Notes: generated by a model from the sequence alone, not told the origin. A stretch of 64,000 nt of DNA from Pseudomonas chlororaphis (GCA_001023535.1 CP011020.1:832596-896595), one strand, 5' to 3'. Positions 26,949-36,019 are shown, numbered from the stretch's first letter. Program-made: numbers and translations.

Positions 26949-28052
26949 ATGACGACGTCCAACTCCGGGGCCCAACCCCAGAACCGTGCGCCTCAATCCA
27001 TCGGCTTTTTGCTGCTGGACAATTTCACGCTGATTTCCCTGGCGTCCGCGGTAGAACCGCTGCGCATGGCCAACCAGTTGTCCGGTCGCGAGCTGTATCG
27101 CTGGACCACCCTCACCGTCGATGGCGGGCAAGTCTGGGCCAGTGACGGCCTGCAGATCACCCCGGACGCCTCGATGCACAAGGCACCACCGCTGGACACC
27201 GTCATCGTCTGTGGCGGCATCGGCATCCAGCGCACCGTGACCCGCGAACACGTGTCATGGCTGCAAGGCCAGGCCCGTCAATCCCGACGCCTCGGTGCCG
27301 TCTGCACCGGCAGTTGGGCCCTGGCCTGCGCCGGCCTGCTGGACGGTTTCGATTGCAGCGTGCACTGGGAATGCCTGGCCGCGATGCAGGAAGCCTTCCC
27401 GCGGGTCTCGATGAGCACCCGGTTGTTCACCCTCGACCGCAACCGTTTCACCAGCTCCGGCGGCACGGCGCCGTTGGACATGATGCTGCACTTGATCAGC
27501 CGCGATCACGGTCGCGAACTGTCGGCGGCGATCTCGGAAATGTTCGTCTATGAGCGCATCCGCAACGAGCAGGATCACCAGCGTGTGCCGCTCAAGCACA
27601 TGCTCGGCACCAACCAGCCGAAGTTGCAGGAAATCGTCGCGCTGATGGAAGCCAATCTCGAAGAGCCGATCGACCTGGATGAACTGGCGGTGTATGTCGC
27701 CGTGTCCCGGCGCCAGTTGGAGCGGTTGTTCCAGAAGTACCTGCACTGCTCGCCGTCGCGTTACTACCTCAAGCTGCGGCTGATTCGTGCGCGGCAACTG
27801 CTCAAGCAGACGCCGATGTCGATCATCGAAGTGGCGTCGGTGTGTGGCTTCGTCTCCACGCCGCACTTCTCCAAGTGCTACCGCGAATACTTCGGCATTC
27901 CACCGCGCGACGAGCGCGTCGGTTCCAACACCACGCAACAGGTGGCGATGATGCCGCTGCCGCAGGCCCTGGTCCTGTCGCCGCTGTCCGGTCCGCTGTC
28001 GGCGCTGAGCCAGGCGCGCAACGAGTCGACGTTTGCCAGCGTAAGGCTCTGA
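26949..28052 (+). CDS. gbdR: Glycine betaine / dimethylglycine-responsive regulator GbdR
   Basis: This 367-residue GlxA-type AraC-family activator has an N-terminal DJ-1/PfpI-like domain (about 15-190, with VCGGIGIQR and GAVCTGSWALA). The C-terminal AraC helix-turn-helix pair spans about 235-330 (LAVYVAVSRRQLERLFQKYL and IIEVASVCGFVSTPHFSKCY). The location beside choXWV and sdaB identifies it as GbdR. In PAO1 GbdR senses glycine betaine and dimethylglycine and turns on gbcAB, dgcAB, cbcXWV and the sox genes. ATG 26949 follows TGAGGAG. Confidence 0.95.
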   Translation: MTTSNSGAQPQNRAPQSIGFLLLDNFTLISLASAVEPLRMANQLSGRELYRWTTLTVDGGQVWASDGLQITPDASMHKAPPLDTVIVCGGIGIQRTVTREHVSWLQGQARQSRRLGAVCTGSWALACAGLLDGFDCSVHWECLAAMQEAFPRVSMSTRLFTLDRNRFTSSGGTAPLDMMLHLISRDHGRELSAAISEMFVYERIRNEQDHQRVPLKHMLGTNQPKLQEIVALMEANLEEPIDLDELAVYVAVSRRQLERLFQKYLHCSPSRYYLKLRLIRARQLLKQTPMSIIEVASVCGFVSTPHFSKCYREYFGIPPRDERVGSNTTQQVAMMPLPQALVLSPLSGPLSALSQARNESTFASVRL

Positions 28053-28065
28053 GCCGAGGGCTTTT

Positions 28066-28093
28066 GTGGTGAGGGAGCAAGCTCCCTCGCCAC
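28066..28093. repeat. Single REP palindrome after gbdR
   Basis: GTGGTGAGGGAGC and its complement form one hairpin 13 bp past the gbdR stop, at the convergent junction with a small minus-strand gene. Confidence 0.8.
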
Positions 28094-28096
28094 AGG

Positions 28097-28360
28097 TCAG
28101 GCGCTGTGGTTTTGCTGATACTCCGTCAGCGCCGGCAACAGCTGCTTGTCGATGGCCTGGCGCACCGCCGGCAGGATGGTTGCGCTGCTGGTGTACATGT
28201 CCTTGACCATCCGTCGCAATTCATTGGCGCGTTCCCTGTCCAGGCCTCGCACGGCGCACTCGCACGCCTGTTCGGCGGTGGCGCCGCTGGGTATCTGGAG
28301 CCCCAGGGCCTTGAGCTGGCCCAACAGGTCTTCGTGGTCGATCAAATCGGCGTGCATCAT
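28097..28360 (-). CDS. Small hypothetical helical protein
   Basis: The product is 87 residues, acidic at the N-terminus (MMHADLIDHEDLLGQLKALG) and mostly helical by composition. A conserved-looking Cys pair is in EQACECAVRG. I do not recognise a domain. ATG 28360 has AAGGAAAAA upstream and fits better than longer in-frame starts up to 28444. It converges on gbdR. The steady codon use and good binding site support a real gene. Confidence 0.6.
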   Translation of the reverse strand: MMHADLIDHEDLLGQLKALGLQIPSGATAEQACECAVRGLDRERANELRRMVKDMYTSSATILPAVRQAIDKQLLPALTEYQQNHSA

Positions 28361-28463
28361 GACGCTTTTTCCTTGTTCCGGGAGTGGGGTCGTGACTCGA
28401 TTCTGGTAGCCACCCGGAATGGCGGCAAGGGCAAATTGTCGCAATGGCCCGGATGGCTATGAG

Positions 28464-28610
28464 CGTGTCGTTTTCGGCTAATTGAGCCGGATCGGGACTG
28501 GGCACACTGAGCTCCAAGCTGAATCACGATGGTTTGGTCACCTTCGCGCGACGGCTCCTCCAGTAACGCACCTGCCCCGATCCTGTCACGGCTTGATCGG
28601 GGATTTTTTT
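28464..28610 (+). ncRNA. Candidate small RNA
   Basis: A sigma-70-like promoter (TTGTCG at 28436-28441, 16-bp spacer, TATGAG at 28458-28463) is followed about 145 nt later by an intrinsic terminator, with no open frame of note between. No plus-strand gene upstream needs this terminator, because the flanking genes are both on the minus strand. I therefore suggest a free-standing transcript of about 140-145 nt. The family is not recognised. Confidence 0.35.
28575..28610 (+). terminator. Intrinsic terminator on the plus strand
   Basis: CCCCGATC (28575-28582) pairs with GATCGGGG (28595-28602) across a 12-nt loop, followed by A and seven T (28604-28610). The T-run is on the plus strand only, so the direction is clear. 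Confidence 0.75.
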
Positions 28611-28659
28611 GCCTGTGTGAATCAGGCGGGATGGGGTGTTGGACAGGCCGCATCGCGCG

Positions 28660-29823
28660 CTAGCGCTGCAACACCCGGATGCGCGACAACAACTCATCCC
28701 GGTCCACATAGCAGCCCTGGAAGTGCCGGGCCCCGGTGGCCGGGTCGAACGCGTTGCGGGCGTGGAGGGTGCGACGGTTGTCGAAGCACCAGAGCTGGCC
28801 GGGTTCGAGCCGCCGGACCAGGCGCAACCGCGGCTCGCGGGTCAGGGCGATCAAGCGCCGATAGGCGCGGTAAAGGCCGGGCATCTGTTCGGCCGAGGTG
28901 TCGAACGGCCCCCGCAGAAAGTTCGCCATACGGATTTCCGCCACGTGCCCGAGGGCATCCAGGGCGATGATCGGTGCCAGGCAGCGGTAGTCGCTGTGGC
29001 GGTCCTTGTTGCGAAATTCCACCGGTATGCGGCACAACGCCTCGAAGTCGTCGGGGGCTTCCTGGCGCAGGGCCTCGGCCACCGCAAAACCATCGACGAA
29101 GATGCTTTCGCCACCCTGGGCGTCATTGACCAGGCAATGCAGGAACTGCAGGCCCGGTTGCAATTCACGGGTCGGCAGGTCGCTGTGCAGCGGCAGGTTG
29201 AAGGCGGTGTAGGCGTTGCTGTCGGCGTCGGCCTTGGATTGCACATTGAACAGCACGCCGAAGTTGCTTTCGCGGATGAACGAGATCCGCTGGGCAAGCC
29301 GTTGCAGCGAGCCGGGCTCGGTGGGCACGCCGCGCACCTGGGTCAGGCCGATGTCCCGTACGGCCAGCAACCATTGCAGCAACGCGTCGGCGTCTTCCAT
29401 CACCGCCTGGTAGTCGAACACCGGCAAGGGCAGGTCGTGTTGCCACAGCCGGCGCTGGGGCTTGCTCGCCAGGCGCTCGGCCCTGGACGGCTCATCGTAG
29501 GCGTGGGCGCGCAACCAGCCGGGGTCGAAGCGGCTCTGATGGCCGTCCTGCCAGCCCACGCACAGGCAGCCTTCGTCGTCGAGCCAGGTCGTGTCGGGTG
29601 TCAGGTCTTCAGGCACGTCGACGATCTCCAGCACCTGCTCGCGGGTAACACTGTAGACGCATTGGGGGCACGGGCAGTTGTCCCGCAACCACTGATGATG
29701 GAATGGGCTGACCCGGCCGTCGGCCCAGGTGATCAGCACCTGATCGGCCAGAGGCTTCACGGTGTCCAGTGCGCACACCAGCGGGTAGCTGCGAAAATCG
29801 GCAAAAGCGGCGGCGGTTTTCAT
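28660..29823 (-). CDS. Gamma-butyrobetaine dioxygenase-like enzyme
   Basis: This 387-residue Fe(II)/2-oxoglutarate oxygenase is expected to hydroxylate gamma-butyrobetaine to L-carnitine. The N-terminal zinc-binding region shows Cys50, Cys52 and Cys55 (RDNCPCPQCV) with a later His95. The catalytic iron triad is His213-x-Asp215 (LPLHSDLPTRE) and His354 (RTLHARNAF), with Arg366 for 2-oxoglutarate. AGGAG precedes ATG 29823. It lies 19 bp after cdhB as the last gene of the carnitine operon, so the cell can feed gamma-butyrobetaine into carnitine breakdown. A trimethyllysine dioxygenase role is less likely given the context. Confidence 0.85.
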   Translation of the reverse strand: MKTAAAFADFRSYPLVCALDTVKPLADQVLITWADGRVSPFHHQWLRDNCPCPQCVYSVTREQVLEIVDVPEDLTPDTTWLDDEGCLCVGWQDGHQSRFDPGWLRAHAYDEPSRAERLASKPQRRLWQHDLPLPVFDYQAVMEDADALLQWLLAVRDIGLTQVRGVPTEPGSLQRLAQRISFIRESNFGVLFNVQSKADADSNAYTAFNLPLHSDLPTRELQPGLQFLHCLVNDAQGGESIFVDGFAVAEALRQEAPDDFEALCRIPVEFRNKDRHSDYRCLAPIIALDALGHVAEIRMANFLRGPFDTSAEQMPGLYRAYRRLIALTREPRLRLVRRLEPGQLWCFDNRRTLHARNAFDPATGARHFQGCYVDRDELLSRIRVLQR

Positions 29824-29842
29824 GACGGCTCCTGTTCGACGT

Positions 29843-30319
29843 CTAGCGGGCGGGCGGCAAGGCGATGACCCGGCCGATGCAGTCTGGGGGCGGCAGGTCG
29901 GATTGTTCATCCAGCAGAGCCCGGAGTTTGCCCAGGGTCTGTTCCGGGAAGGGCGCCGAGCGCGGGCCGGCCAGGTCGACGTGCAATAGCATCTGCTCGT
30001 TGCCCGCCAGCGCCTTGTCACCGCCGGCCAGGTGCAGGCTGTGATAGATATGCAGGCGCTTGGCGTCATGGCCGATGATTTGCGTATGCACCTCGACGTT
30101 GGCGTCGACCTTCACTTCGTGCAGGTAGTTGAGGTGCAGTTCGAGGGTGAACAGTGAGTGGCCGCTGGCGTCGCGGTTCTGGCTGTCCATGCCGAGCCTG
30201 TCCATCAGCACGTCGGTGGCGTAGCTGAAAATCAGCAGGTAGTAGGCATCGCGCAAGTGGCCGTTGTAGTCGACCCATTCGGGGCGGATGTGGGTTTGGT
30301 AGGTGGTGAGGGTGGGCAT
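29843..30319 (-). CDS. cdhB: Betainyl-CoA thioesterase CdhB
   Basis: This 158-residue hot-dog fold thioesterase shows the 4HBT-type motif HIRPEWVDYNGHLRDAYYLL at about 10-29. In carnitine catabolism it hydrolyses betainyl-CoA, formed by CdhC, to glycine betaine. ATG 30319 has GTGGAG upstream; the longer in-frame reading to 30517 runs through a REP and is rejected. The gene order caiX-cdhC-cdhA-cdhB matches PAO1. Confidence 0.9.
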   Translation of the reverse strand: MPTLTTYQTHIRPEWVDYNGHLRDAYYLLIFSYATDVLMDRLGMDSQNRDASGHSLFTLELHLNYLHEVKVDANVEVHTQIIGHDAKRLHIYHSLHLAGGDKALAGNEQMLLHVDLAGPRSAPFPEQTLGKLRALLDEQSDLPPPDCIGRVIALPPAR

Positions 30320-30356
30320 GGCAAAACTCCACAGATGGGGGCAGGTGTACACGTGT

Positions 30357-30483
30357 GTGGCGAGGGAGCTTGCTCCCGCTGGGGGCGGAGCCCCCCAAAC
30401 CTGATATCGCGGTGTTTCAGAAACACCGCGTCTGCTGATTGACGACCGCTTCGCGGCCGAGCGGGAGCAAGCTCCCTCGCCAC
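30357..30483. repeat. REP doublet between cdhA and cdhB
   Basis: Inverted GCTTGCTCCC-type pair inside the carnitine operon; it may dampen expression of cdhB and the dioxygenase relative to cdhA. Confidence 0.85.
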
Positions 30484-30494
30484 AGGGATCGCGT

Positions 30495-31460
30495 TCAGTC
30501 AGTAAACGCCATCCCATGTTTCGCTTTGGTGGTCTTCACCGCCTCCAGCACCGCCAGCAGGCAGTCATCGCGATAACGTTCCAGTGCCGAGATGCTGTGG
30601 TTGCCCAGTTGCGCGCTCGTGCCCTCGACCACGTCGTCGATCAGCTTCTCGGTCAGTTCCGGCGCCGGCAGGTAGGTCCACGGCAGTTGCAGCGCCGGGC
30701 CGAACTGGTTCATGAAGTGACGCATCCCGGCGTCGCCGCCTGCCAGGGTGTAGGTTAAAAACGTGCCCATGAACGACCAGCGCAAGCCGGCACCGAAGCG
30801 GATGGCATCGTCGATTTCGCCGGTGGTCGCCACGCCGTCGTTGACCAGGTGCAGGGCTTCGCGCCACAGCGCTTCGAGCAGCCGGTCGGCGATGAAGCCG
30901 GGCACTTCCTTGCGCACGTGCAGCGGTCGCATGCCCAGGAACGTGTACACCTGTATCGCGGCCTGCACCGCTTCCGGCGCGGTGTTCCGGCCGCCCACCA
31001 CTTCCACCAGCGGCAGCAGGTAGACCGGGTTGAACGGATGCCCGACCACGCAACGTTCCGGGTGAGTGGCGCCCTCGTAGAACTCGCTGGGCAGCAACCC
31101 CGACGTGCTGGAGCCGATCAGCGCGTCGGGCTTGGCGGCGGCGCTGATGCGGCTGTGCAGGTCGAGTTTCAGCTCCAGGCGCTCGGGAGCGCTTTCCTGG
31201 ATGAAGTCGGCGTCGCGCACGCATTCCTCGACGGTGGCGACAAAGCGCAGCCGATCCTGGGATGCACCCGGCGCAAGGCCTTGTTTCTCCAGCGCACCCC
31301 AAGCACTGGCGACGCGCTTGCGCAACGCCGCTTCAGCCCCGGGCGCCGGGTCCCAGGCCACGACGTCCAGCCCGTGGGCCAGGGCTCGGCTGACCCAGCC
31401 GCTGCCGATGACTCCGCTGCCCAGGGCGGCGAAGGTTTTGATGTCGGTGATAAAGCTCAT
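30495..31460 (-). CDS. cdhA: L-carnitine dehydrogenase CdhA
   Basis: This 321-residue NAD-dependent dehydrogenase of the 3-hydroxyacyl-CoA dehydrogenase fold oxidises L-carnitine to 3-dehydrocarnitine. The Rossmann motif is LGSGVIGSG (residues about 13-21). The conserved catalytic region reads [16 protein letters not shown], with [11 protein letters not shown] before it. ATG 31460 follows AGGAAATCACC. The length and neighbours match CdhA of PAO1. Confidence 0.95.
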   Translation of the reverse strand: MSFITDIKTFAALGSGVIGSGWVSRALAHGLDVVAWDPAPGAEAALRKRVASAWGALEKQGLAPGASQDRLRFVATVEECVRDADFIQESAPERLELKLDLHSRISAAAKPDALIGSSTSGLLPSEFYEGATHPERCVVGHPFNPVYLLPLVEVVGGRNTAPEAVQAAIQVYTFLGMRPLHVRKEVPGFIADRLLEALWREALHLVNDGVATTGEIDDAIRFGAGLRWSFMGTFLTYTLAGGDAGMRHFMNQFGPALQLPWTYLPAPELTEKLIDDVVEGTSAQLGNHSISALERYRDDCLLAVLEAVKTTKAKHGMAFTD

Positions 31461-31491
31461 GGTGATTTCCTGAAGTTGTTGAGGGCCACCT

Positions 31492-31579
31492 GTGGGAGCG
31501 AGCTTGCTCGCGATGGCTGAATATCAGTCGGCACATCGATAGCTGGTGTACCGCTATCGCGAGCAAGCTCGCTCCCACA
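31492..31579. repeat. REP doublet between cdhC and cdhA
   Basis: Inverted GCTTGCTCGCGA-type pair inside the carnitine operon. Confidence 0.85.
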
Positions 31580-31599
31580 GGGTTGTGCATAAGCTCGGG

Positions 31600-32487
31600 T
31601 CAGCCGCGCGGGGTCAGGCCCATCTTCCTGCGGCCCTCGGCCGGGGTCAGGACGCGGGCGCCGAGGCGAGTGAGAATTTCCCCGGCGCGTTCCACCAGTT
31701 GACCGTTGGTGGCGAGCACGCCTTTGTCCAGCCAGAGGTTGTCTTCCAGCCCGACCCGCACGTTGCCCCCCAGCAGCACGGCTTGGGCGGCCATCGGCAT
31801 CTGCATGCGGCCGATGCCGAAGCCGGCCCATACGGCGTCCGCCGGCAGATTGTCGACCATCGCCTTCATGGTGGTGGTGTCGGCGGGCGCCCCCCAGGGA
31901 ATGCCCAGGCAAAGCTGGAACAGCGGGTTGTCCAGCAGGCCTTCCTTGATCAGTTGCTTGGCGAACCACAGGTGGCCGGTGTCGAAGATTTCCAACTCGG
32001 CCTTGACCCCCAGTTCAGTGATGCGCTTGGCCCCGGCTCGCAGTTGCGCCGGGGTGGAGACGTAAATGGTGTCGCCGTCACCGAAGTTCAGGGTGCCGCA
32101 ATCGAGCGTGCAGATTTCCGGCAGCAGCTCTTCGACGTGGGCCAAGCGGGTCAGCGGGCCCACCAGGTCGGTGTTGGGGCCGAATTCCATCGGCCGCTCG
32201 CCGGCCCCGATCTCCAGGTCGCCGCCCATGCCGGCGGTGAGGTTGACGATGATGTCCACGTCCGCCTCGCGGATGCGCTCCATCACTTCGCGGTACAGCG
32301 CCACGTCGCGGCTGAACTTGCCGGTCTGCGGGTCGCGCACGTGGCAATGGACCACCGTGGCGCCGGCCTTGGCCGCCTCGACGGCAGCCTCGGCGATCTG
32401 TTTCGGGGTCACCGGTACGTGGGGGCTCTTGGCGGTGGTGTCGCCAGCACCGGTGAGTGCGCAGGTGATGATGACGTCGTGGTTCAT
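31600..32487 (-). CDS. cdhC: 3-dehydrocarnitine cleavage enzyme CdhC (BKACE family)
   Basis: This 295-residue zinc enzyme of the beta-keto acid cleavage (BKACE/DUF849) family condenses 3-dehydrocarnitine with acetyl-CoA, giving betainyl-CoA and acetoacetate. The metal motif [17 protein letters not shown] is at about 45-61. The [13 protein letters not shown] loop and the C-terminal [15 protein letters not shown] segment are characteristic. AAGGA precedes ATG 32487. It lies 70 bp after caiX. Confidence 0.95.
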   Translation of the reverse strand: MNHDVIITCALTGAGDTTAKSPHVPVTPKQIAEAAVEAAKAGATVVHCHVRDPQTGKFSRDVALYREVMERIREADVDIIVNLTAGMGGDLEIGAGERPMEFGPNTDLVGPLTRLAHVEELLPEICTLDCGTLNFGDGDTIYVSTPAQLRAGAKRITELGVKAELEIFDTGHLWFAKQLIKEGLLDNPLFQLCLGIPWGAPADTTTMKAMVDNLPADAVWAGFGIGRMQMPMAAQAVLLGGNVRVGLEDNLWLDKGVLATNGQLVERAGEILTRLGARVLTPAEGRRKMGLTPRG

Positions 32488-32557
32488 GGTGCGGCTTCCT
32501 TCAGGCGAGGTGAATCACTGCGCAGGCCGGCGGCGCTGCGCAGAACGATGGCGTGGG

Positions 32558-33502
32558 TCAGTTGGTGGTCAGTTGCAGGTTGTCGGCGGCCGGTTTGCCA
32601 TCGAAGGTGGTGACGCCTTCGAGCCAGCGCTGCTTGTCTTGCGGATGGTCCTTGAGCCATTGCCGGGCCGATTCGAGCGGGTCCTTGTGGTCCAGCAGCG
32701 GCTGCATCATCCGGCTCTCGTCTTCGGCGGTGAAGGTCAGGTTGCTCAGCAAGCGACTGACGTTCGGGCATTGCTCGGCGTAGTTCGGCGCGGTGACGGT
32801 CCACACGGTGGCCATGCCTTCGTTCGGGCCGAGCGCGTCTTCGCTGCCGGTAAGGTAGGTCATCTGCACGTTGACGTTCATCGGGTGCGGCGCCCAGCCG
32901 AAGAACACCACGGCTTCCTTGCGCCGTACCGCACGGTCAACGGCGGCGAGCATGCCGGCCTCGCTGGACTCCACCAGTTGGAATTTACCCAGGCCGAACT
33001 GGTTCTTGGCGATCATCGCCTTGATCTGGGTGTTGGCACCGGAGCCGGGCTCGATGCCGTAGATCTTGCCGCCCAGCTCTTTTTCAAACCTGGCGATGTC
33101 GGCGAACGTCTTCAGGCCCTTGTCGGCCAGGTAGGTCGGCACGGCGAGGGTGGCTCGGGCATCCTTGAGGCTGGGCTGCTCCAGGACTTTCACCTGCTTG
33201 GCCTCGACGAACGGGGTGATTGTCTGGGTCATCAGCGGGTTCCAGTAACCCAGGAACAGGTCCAGGCGCTGGTCGCGGATGCCGGCGAAGATAATCTGCT
33301 GGGAGGCGCTGGTCTGTTTGGTCTTGTAGCCGAGGCCATCGAGCATCACTTGGGTCAGGGCACTGGTGGCGATGACATCGGTCCAGTTGACCACGCCCAG
33401 GCGCACGTTCTGGCATGCAGCAGGCTCGGCGGCAAAGGTGGCTGAGCTGAGCAAAACGGTACCGCTGAGAGCAAGAACGCAGGAGCTGATCAATCGTTTC
33501 AT
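32558..33502 (-). CDS. caiX: Carnitine-binding periplasmic protein CaiX
   Basis: This 314-residue OpuAC-type binding protein has a signal peptide (LISSCVLALSGTVLLSSATFA). The mature start AEPAACQNVRLGVVNWTDVI is very similar to that of ChoX. It is expected to capture carnitine for the ChoWV core transporter, since no permease or ATPase is encoded nearby. GAGGA precedes ATG 33502. It heads the operon, divergent from cdhR. Confidence 0.95.
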   Translation of the reverse strand: MKRLISSCVLALSGTVLLSSATFAAEPAACQNVRLGVVNWTDVIATSALTQVMLDGLGYKTKQTSASQQIIFAGIRDQRLDLFLGYWNPLMTQTITPFVEAKQVKVLEQPSLKDARATLAVPTYLADKGLKTFADIARFEKELGGKIYGIEPGSGANTQIKAMIAKNQFGLGKFQLVESSEAGMLAAVDRAVRRKEAVVFFGWAPHPMNVNVQMTYLTGSEDALGPNEGMATVWTVTAPNYAEQCPNVSRLLSNLTFTAEDESRMMQPLLDHKDPLESARQWLKDHPQDKQRWLEGVTTFDGKPAADNLQLTTN

Positions 33503-33669
33503 GGCGGGTCCTCGGCAGCTTATTGTTATGGGGTCCGGCGTCTGTGCGCCGGTGATGCCACGTTACGTAGCCGGACGCTGCGCAAAGCGCCCTGCGGCGA
33601 CGTGCTCTTGCACTGCGGCGACCTGTGGCGTATCAAGGTGCCACGCTACCCGCCAACCGAGTGCGCGCC
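33503..33669. promoter_or_regulatory. Divergent promoter region caiX / cdhR
   Basis: These 167 bp separate the carnitine operon from its activator gene. CdhR is expected to bind here. I see no clean palindrome, as is usual for AraC-family direct-repeat sites. Confidence 0.45.
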
Positions 33670-34629
33670 ATGTCCCAGGATTTCTACTTTTTGTTGATGC
33701 CGGGTTTCTCGGCCATCGGTTTCATTTCGGCCATCGAGCCGCTGCGGGTGGCCAATCGCTTTCGCGGCGGGCTGTACCGCTGGCACGTATTGAGTGTCGA
33801 TGGCGGGCCGGTGCTGGCGAGCAATGGCATGTCGGTCAACGCCGATGCGGCACTGGAACCCCTGAAGAAAGGCGCAACCCTCTGGGTGGTGGCGGGGTTC
33901 GAGCCGCTGAAGTTCTCCACGCCGGCACTGGAGCGCTGGCTGCACCGCCTGGACAAGGACGGCGTGACCCTGGGCGGTATCGACACCGGCAGCGTGGTGC
34001 TCGCCGAGGCGGGGTTGCTGGACGGGCATCGGGTGACCTTGCACTGGGAGGCGATCGAGGCGTTCAAGGAGTCTTATCCTCACCTTGGCGTGACCCAGGA
34101 ACTGTTCGAGATCGACCGCCGCCGCATCACCTGCGCGGGCGGCACCGCTTCGATTGACCTGATGCTCGACCTGATCGGCCAGGCCCACGGTGCGGCACTG
34201 GCGATCCAGGTAAGCGAGCAATTCGTGCTCGGTCGCATCCGTCCGCGCAAAGACCACCAGCGCATGGAAATCGCCAGCCGCTACGGCATTCGCAACAAGA
34301 AACTGGTGCAGGTCATCGGGGAGATGGAAACCCACAGCGAACCGCCCTTGAGTACCCTGGCGCTGGCGCAATCGATCAGCGTGACGCGACGCCAGCTCGA
34401 ACGCCTGTTCCGCCTGCACCTGAACGACACCCCGAGCAACTTCTACCTGCGCCTGCGCCTGGAGAAGGCCCGGCAACTGCTGCGCCAGACCGACATGAGC
34501 GTGCTGGAAGTGAGCATCGCCTGCGGGTTTGAATCACCGTCGTACTTTACCCGCAGCTATCGGGCCCGATTCGAACGCTGCCCGCGGGAGGATCGGCGAC
34601 GGCAGGGGGATGGGCGGGAGGTAGTTTGA
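33670..34629 (+). CDS. cdhR: Carnitine catabolism activator CdhR
   Basis: This 319-residue GlxA-type AraC-family regulator is a paralogue of GbdR. It has an N-terminal DJ-1/PfpI-like ligand domain (1-180, GGIDTGSVVLAEAGLLDGH) and C-terminal helix-turn-helix motifs (LAQSISVTRRQLERLFRLHL; VLEVSIACGFESPSYFTRSY). It is divergent from caiX-cdhCAB and activates that operon in response to carnitine in PAO1. I used ATG 33670 (MSQDFYFLLMPGFSAIG), where homologues begin. The binding site is weak, and 15 more codons are open upstream. Confidence 0.9.
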   Translation: MSQDFYFLLMPGFSAIGFISAIEPLRVANRFRGGLYRWHVLSVDGGPVLASNGMSVNADAALEPLKKGATLWVVAGFEPLKFSTPALERWLHRLDKDGVTLGGIDTGSVVLAEAGLLDGHRVTLHWEAIEAFKESYPHLGVTQELFEIDRRRITCAGGTASIDLMLDLIGQAHGAALAIQVSEQFVLGRIRPRKDHQRMEIASRYGIRNKKLVQVIGEMETHSEPPLSTLALAQSISVTRRQLERLFRLHLNDTPSNFYLRLRLEKARQLLRQTDMSVLEVSIACGFESPSYFTRSYRARFERCPREDRRRQGDGREVV

Positions 34630-34637
34630 CAGGTTTT

Positions 34638-34697
34638 TATACTCAATTATACTCGCGACTATAAATTATACCTATCGCCATAAATGAGTATAAAACC
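34638..34697 (+). promoter_or_regulatory. AT-rich repeat-bearing promoter of the orphan ATPase gene
   Basis: TATACTC occurs at 34638-34644 and 34648-34654, one helical turn apart. An inverted copy GAGTATA lies at 34686-34692, and a related TTATACC lies between. The block is far more AT-rich than its surroundings and ends 5 bp before the ATG. It looks like a multi-site operator overlapping the promoter and leader. Confidence 0.5.
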
Positions 34698-35873
34698 ATG
34701 TCCAAGCCCACTGGTTTTGTCTTCCGGCGCCCCGATCTGGCCCGCAGCATTGTCGATGGGCTGGTGGGGGCCGGGATTCAGGACTACACCTCTGGCCTGT
34801 TCCTGGCGGCGCCTAGACGCACCGGAAAAAGCACCTTCTTGCGTGAAAACTTGATTCCCGAATGCGAAGCCCGTGGCTGGCTGGCGGTCTACGTCGATCT
34901 ATGGGCCAACAAGGAGAAGGACCCTGCCGATCTGATTGCCTCGGCTATCGCTGCGGCATTGGTGCCTTATGAAAAGGGTATCCGTAAGCTTGCCAAGTCC
35001 ATGGGCATCGACAAACTCAGTTTCTTGCGCACGCTGTCCTGGGATTTCAGCCGGCCGCAACTGCCTGACGGCGCAACGCTGACCCAGGCGCTGGAGTTGT
35101 TGCATCGTGCTGCTGGTAAAACCGTGGTGTTGGTGATCGACGAAGCCCAACACGCGCTGACCACCGAAGCCGGGGTCAATGCGATGTTCGCGCTCAAGGC
35201 CGCCCGTGACCAGCTCAACCAGGGCCGTGAGGATGATGCCAGTGGCCTTCGCCTGGTGTTTACGGGGTCCAATCGAGACAAACTGGCTCATCTGGTACTC
35301 AGCCGCAATCAGCCTTTCTACGGCTCCGGTATCACGTCTTTCCCATTGTTGGGCAAGGAGTTCACCAAGGCCTACGCTGCCCATTTGAACGCGCATCTGG
35401 CCCAGACCAACCAATTCAATGCCGACGAGCTCGATCAAGCGTTTGAGTTGGTCGGACGTCGCCCTGAAATGTTGCGTGCCGTCATCGGCGAGATTGCCTT
35501 GGAGTTGGGTGAGGCGAGCCATTTGGGCGAGTTGCTGCGCAACAGCGCCGAAATGCTGCGTGCCGGTGTCTGGACCGAGTTTGAAAGCGCCTGGAACGCC
35601 CTGACGGTGCCCCAACGCGCCGTTCTCCAGGTCATGGCCGAGCGCTCGCAAAACAACGAACCCTTTGCGCCCTTTACGGATGCGACGCTGGAGGCCGTGA
35701 GCAAGGTGCTTGCGAGTATGGGAAGCGACGTCGTGCCAGGCACCCAGACCATCCAATCCTGCATCGACGCGCTTCGTGAAAAGGAATTGGTATGGAAGTC
35801 CAATCGCGGTGGCTACGCATTGGAGGACAAAGCGTTTGCCGATTGGTTGAAGGGGTATCGCAAGCGGCAGTGA
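34698..35873 (+). CDS. Orphan AAA/ORC-type ATPase with C-terminal winged-helix-like region
   Basis: This 391-residue P-loop ATPase has Walker A at about 38-46 (APRRTGKST), Walker B VVLVIDEAQ at about 145-153 and a sensor-like LVFTGSNRDK at about 188-197. The C-terminal third (about 290-390, with AVLQVMAERSQNN and IQSCIDALREKELVWKSNRGGYAL) looks like a winged-helix domain. It resembles bacterial relatives of the archaeal ORC/MoxR-like ATPases annotated simply as 'ATP-binding protein'. There is no partner gene. It lies between cdhR and DUF3010 and breaks up the betaine locus. Its AT-rich promoter suggests acquisition. The function is unknown. Confidence 0.75.
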   Translation: MSKPTGFVFRRPDLARSIVDGLVGAGIQDYTSGLFLAAPRRTGKSTFLRENLIPECEARGWLAVYVDLWANKEKDPADLIASAIAAALVPYEKGIRKLAKSMGIDKLSFLRTLSWDFSRPQLPDGATLTQALELLHRAAGKTVVLVIDEAQHALTTEAGVNAMFALKAARDQLNQGREDDASGLRLVFTGSNRDKLAHLVLSRNQPFYGSGITSFPLLGKEFTKAYAAHLNAHLAQTNQFNADELDQAFELVGRRPEMLRAVIGEIALELGEASHLGELLRNSAEMLRAGVWTEFESAWNALTVPQRAVLQVMAERSQNNEPFAPFTDATLEAVSKVLASMGSDVVPGTQTIQSCIDALREKELVWKSNRGGYALEDKAFADWLKGYRKRQ

Positions 35874-35899
35874 ACCTGCATGTACCTAGGGTGCGCATT

Positions 35900-35989
35900 G
35901 TGGCGAGGGAGCTTGCTCCCGCCGTGGCGCGAAGCGGCCCTGTTTTTTGGCCTGCCGCGCAGTCCAGCGGGAGCAAGCTCCCTCGCCAC
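35900..35989. repeat. REP doublet, 'GCTTGCTCCC' type
   Basis: Inverted pair between the converging ATPase and DUF3010 genes. Confidence 0.85.
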
Positions 35990-36019
35990 AGGGCAGGCAT
36001 TTCGTCAGGTGGATCGGAG

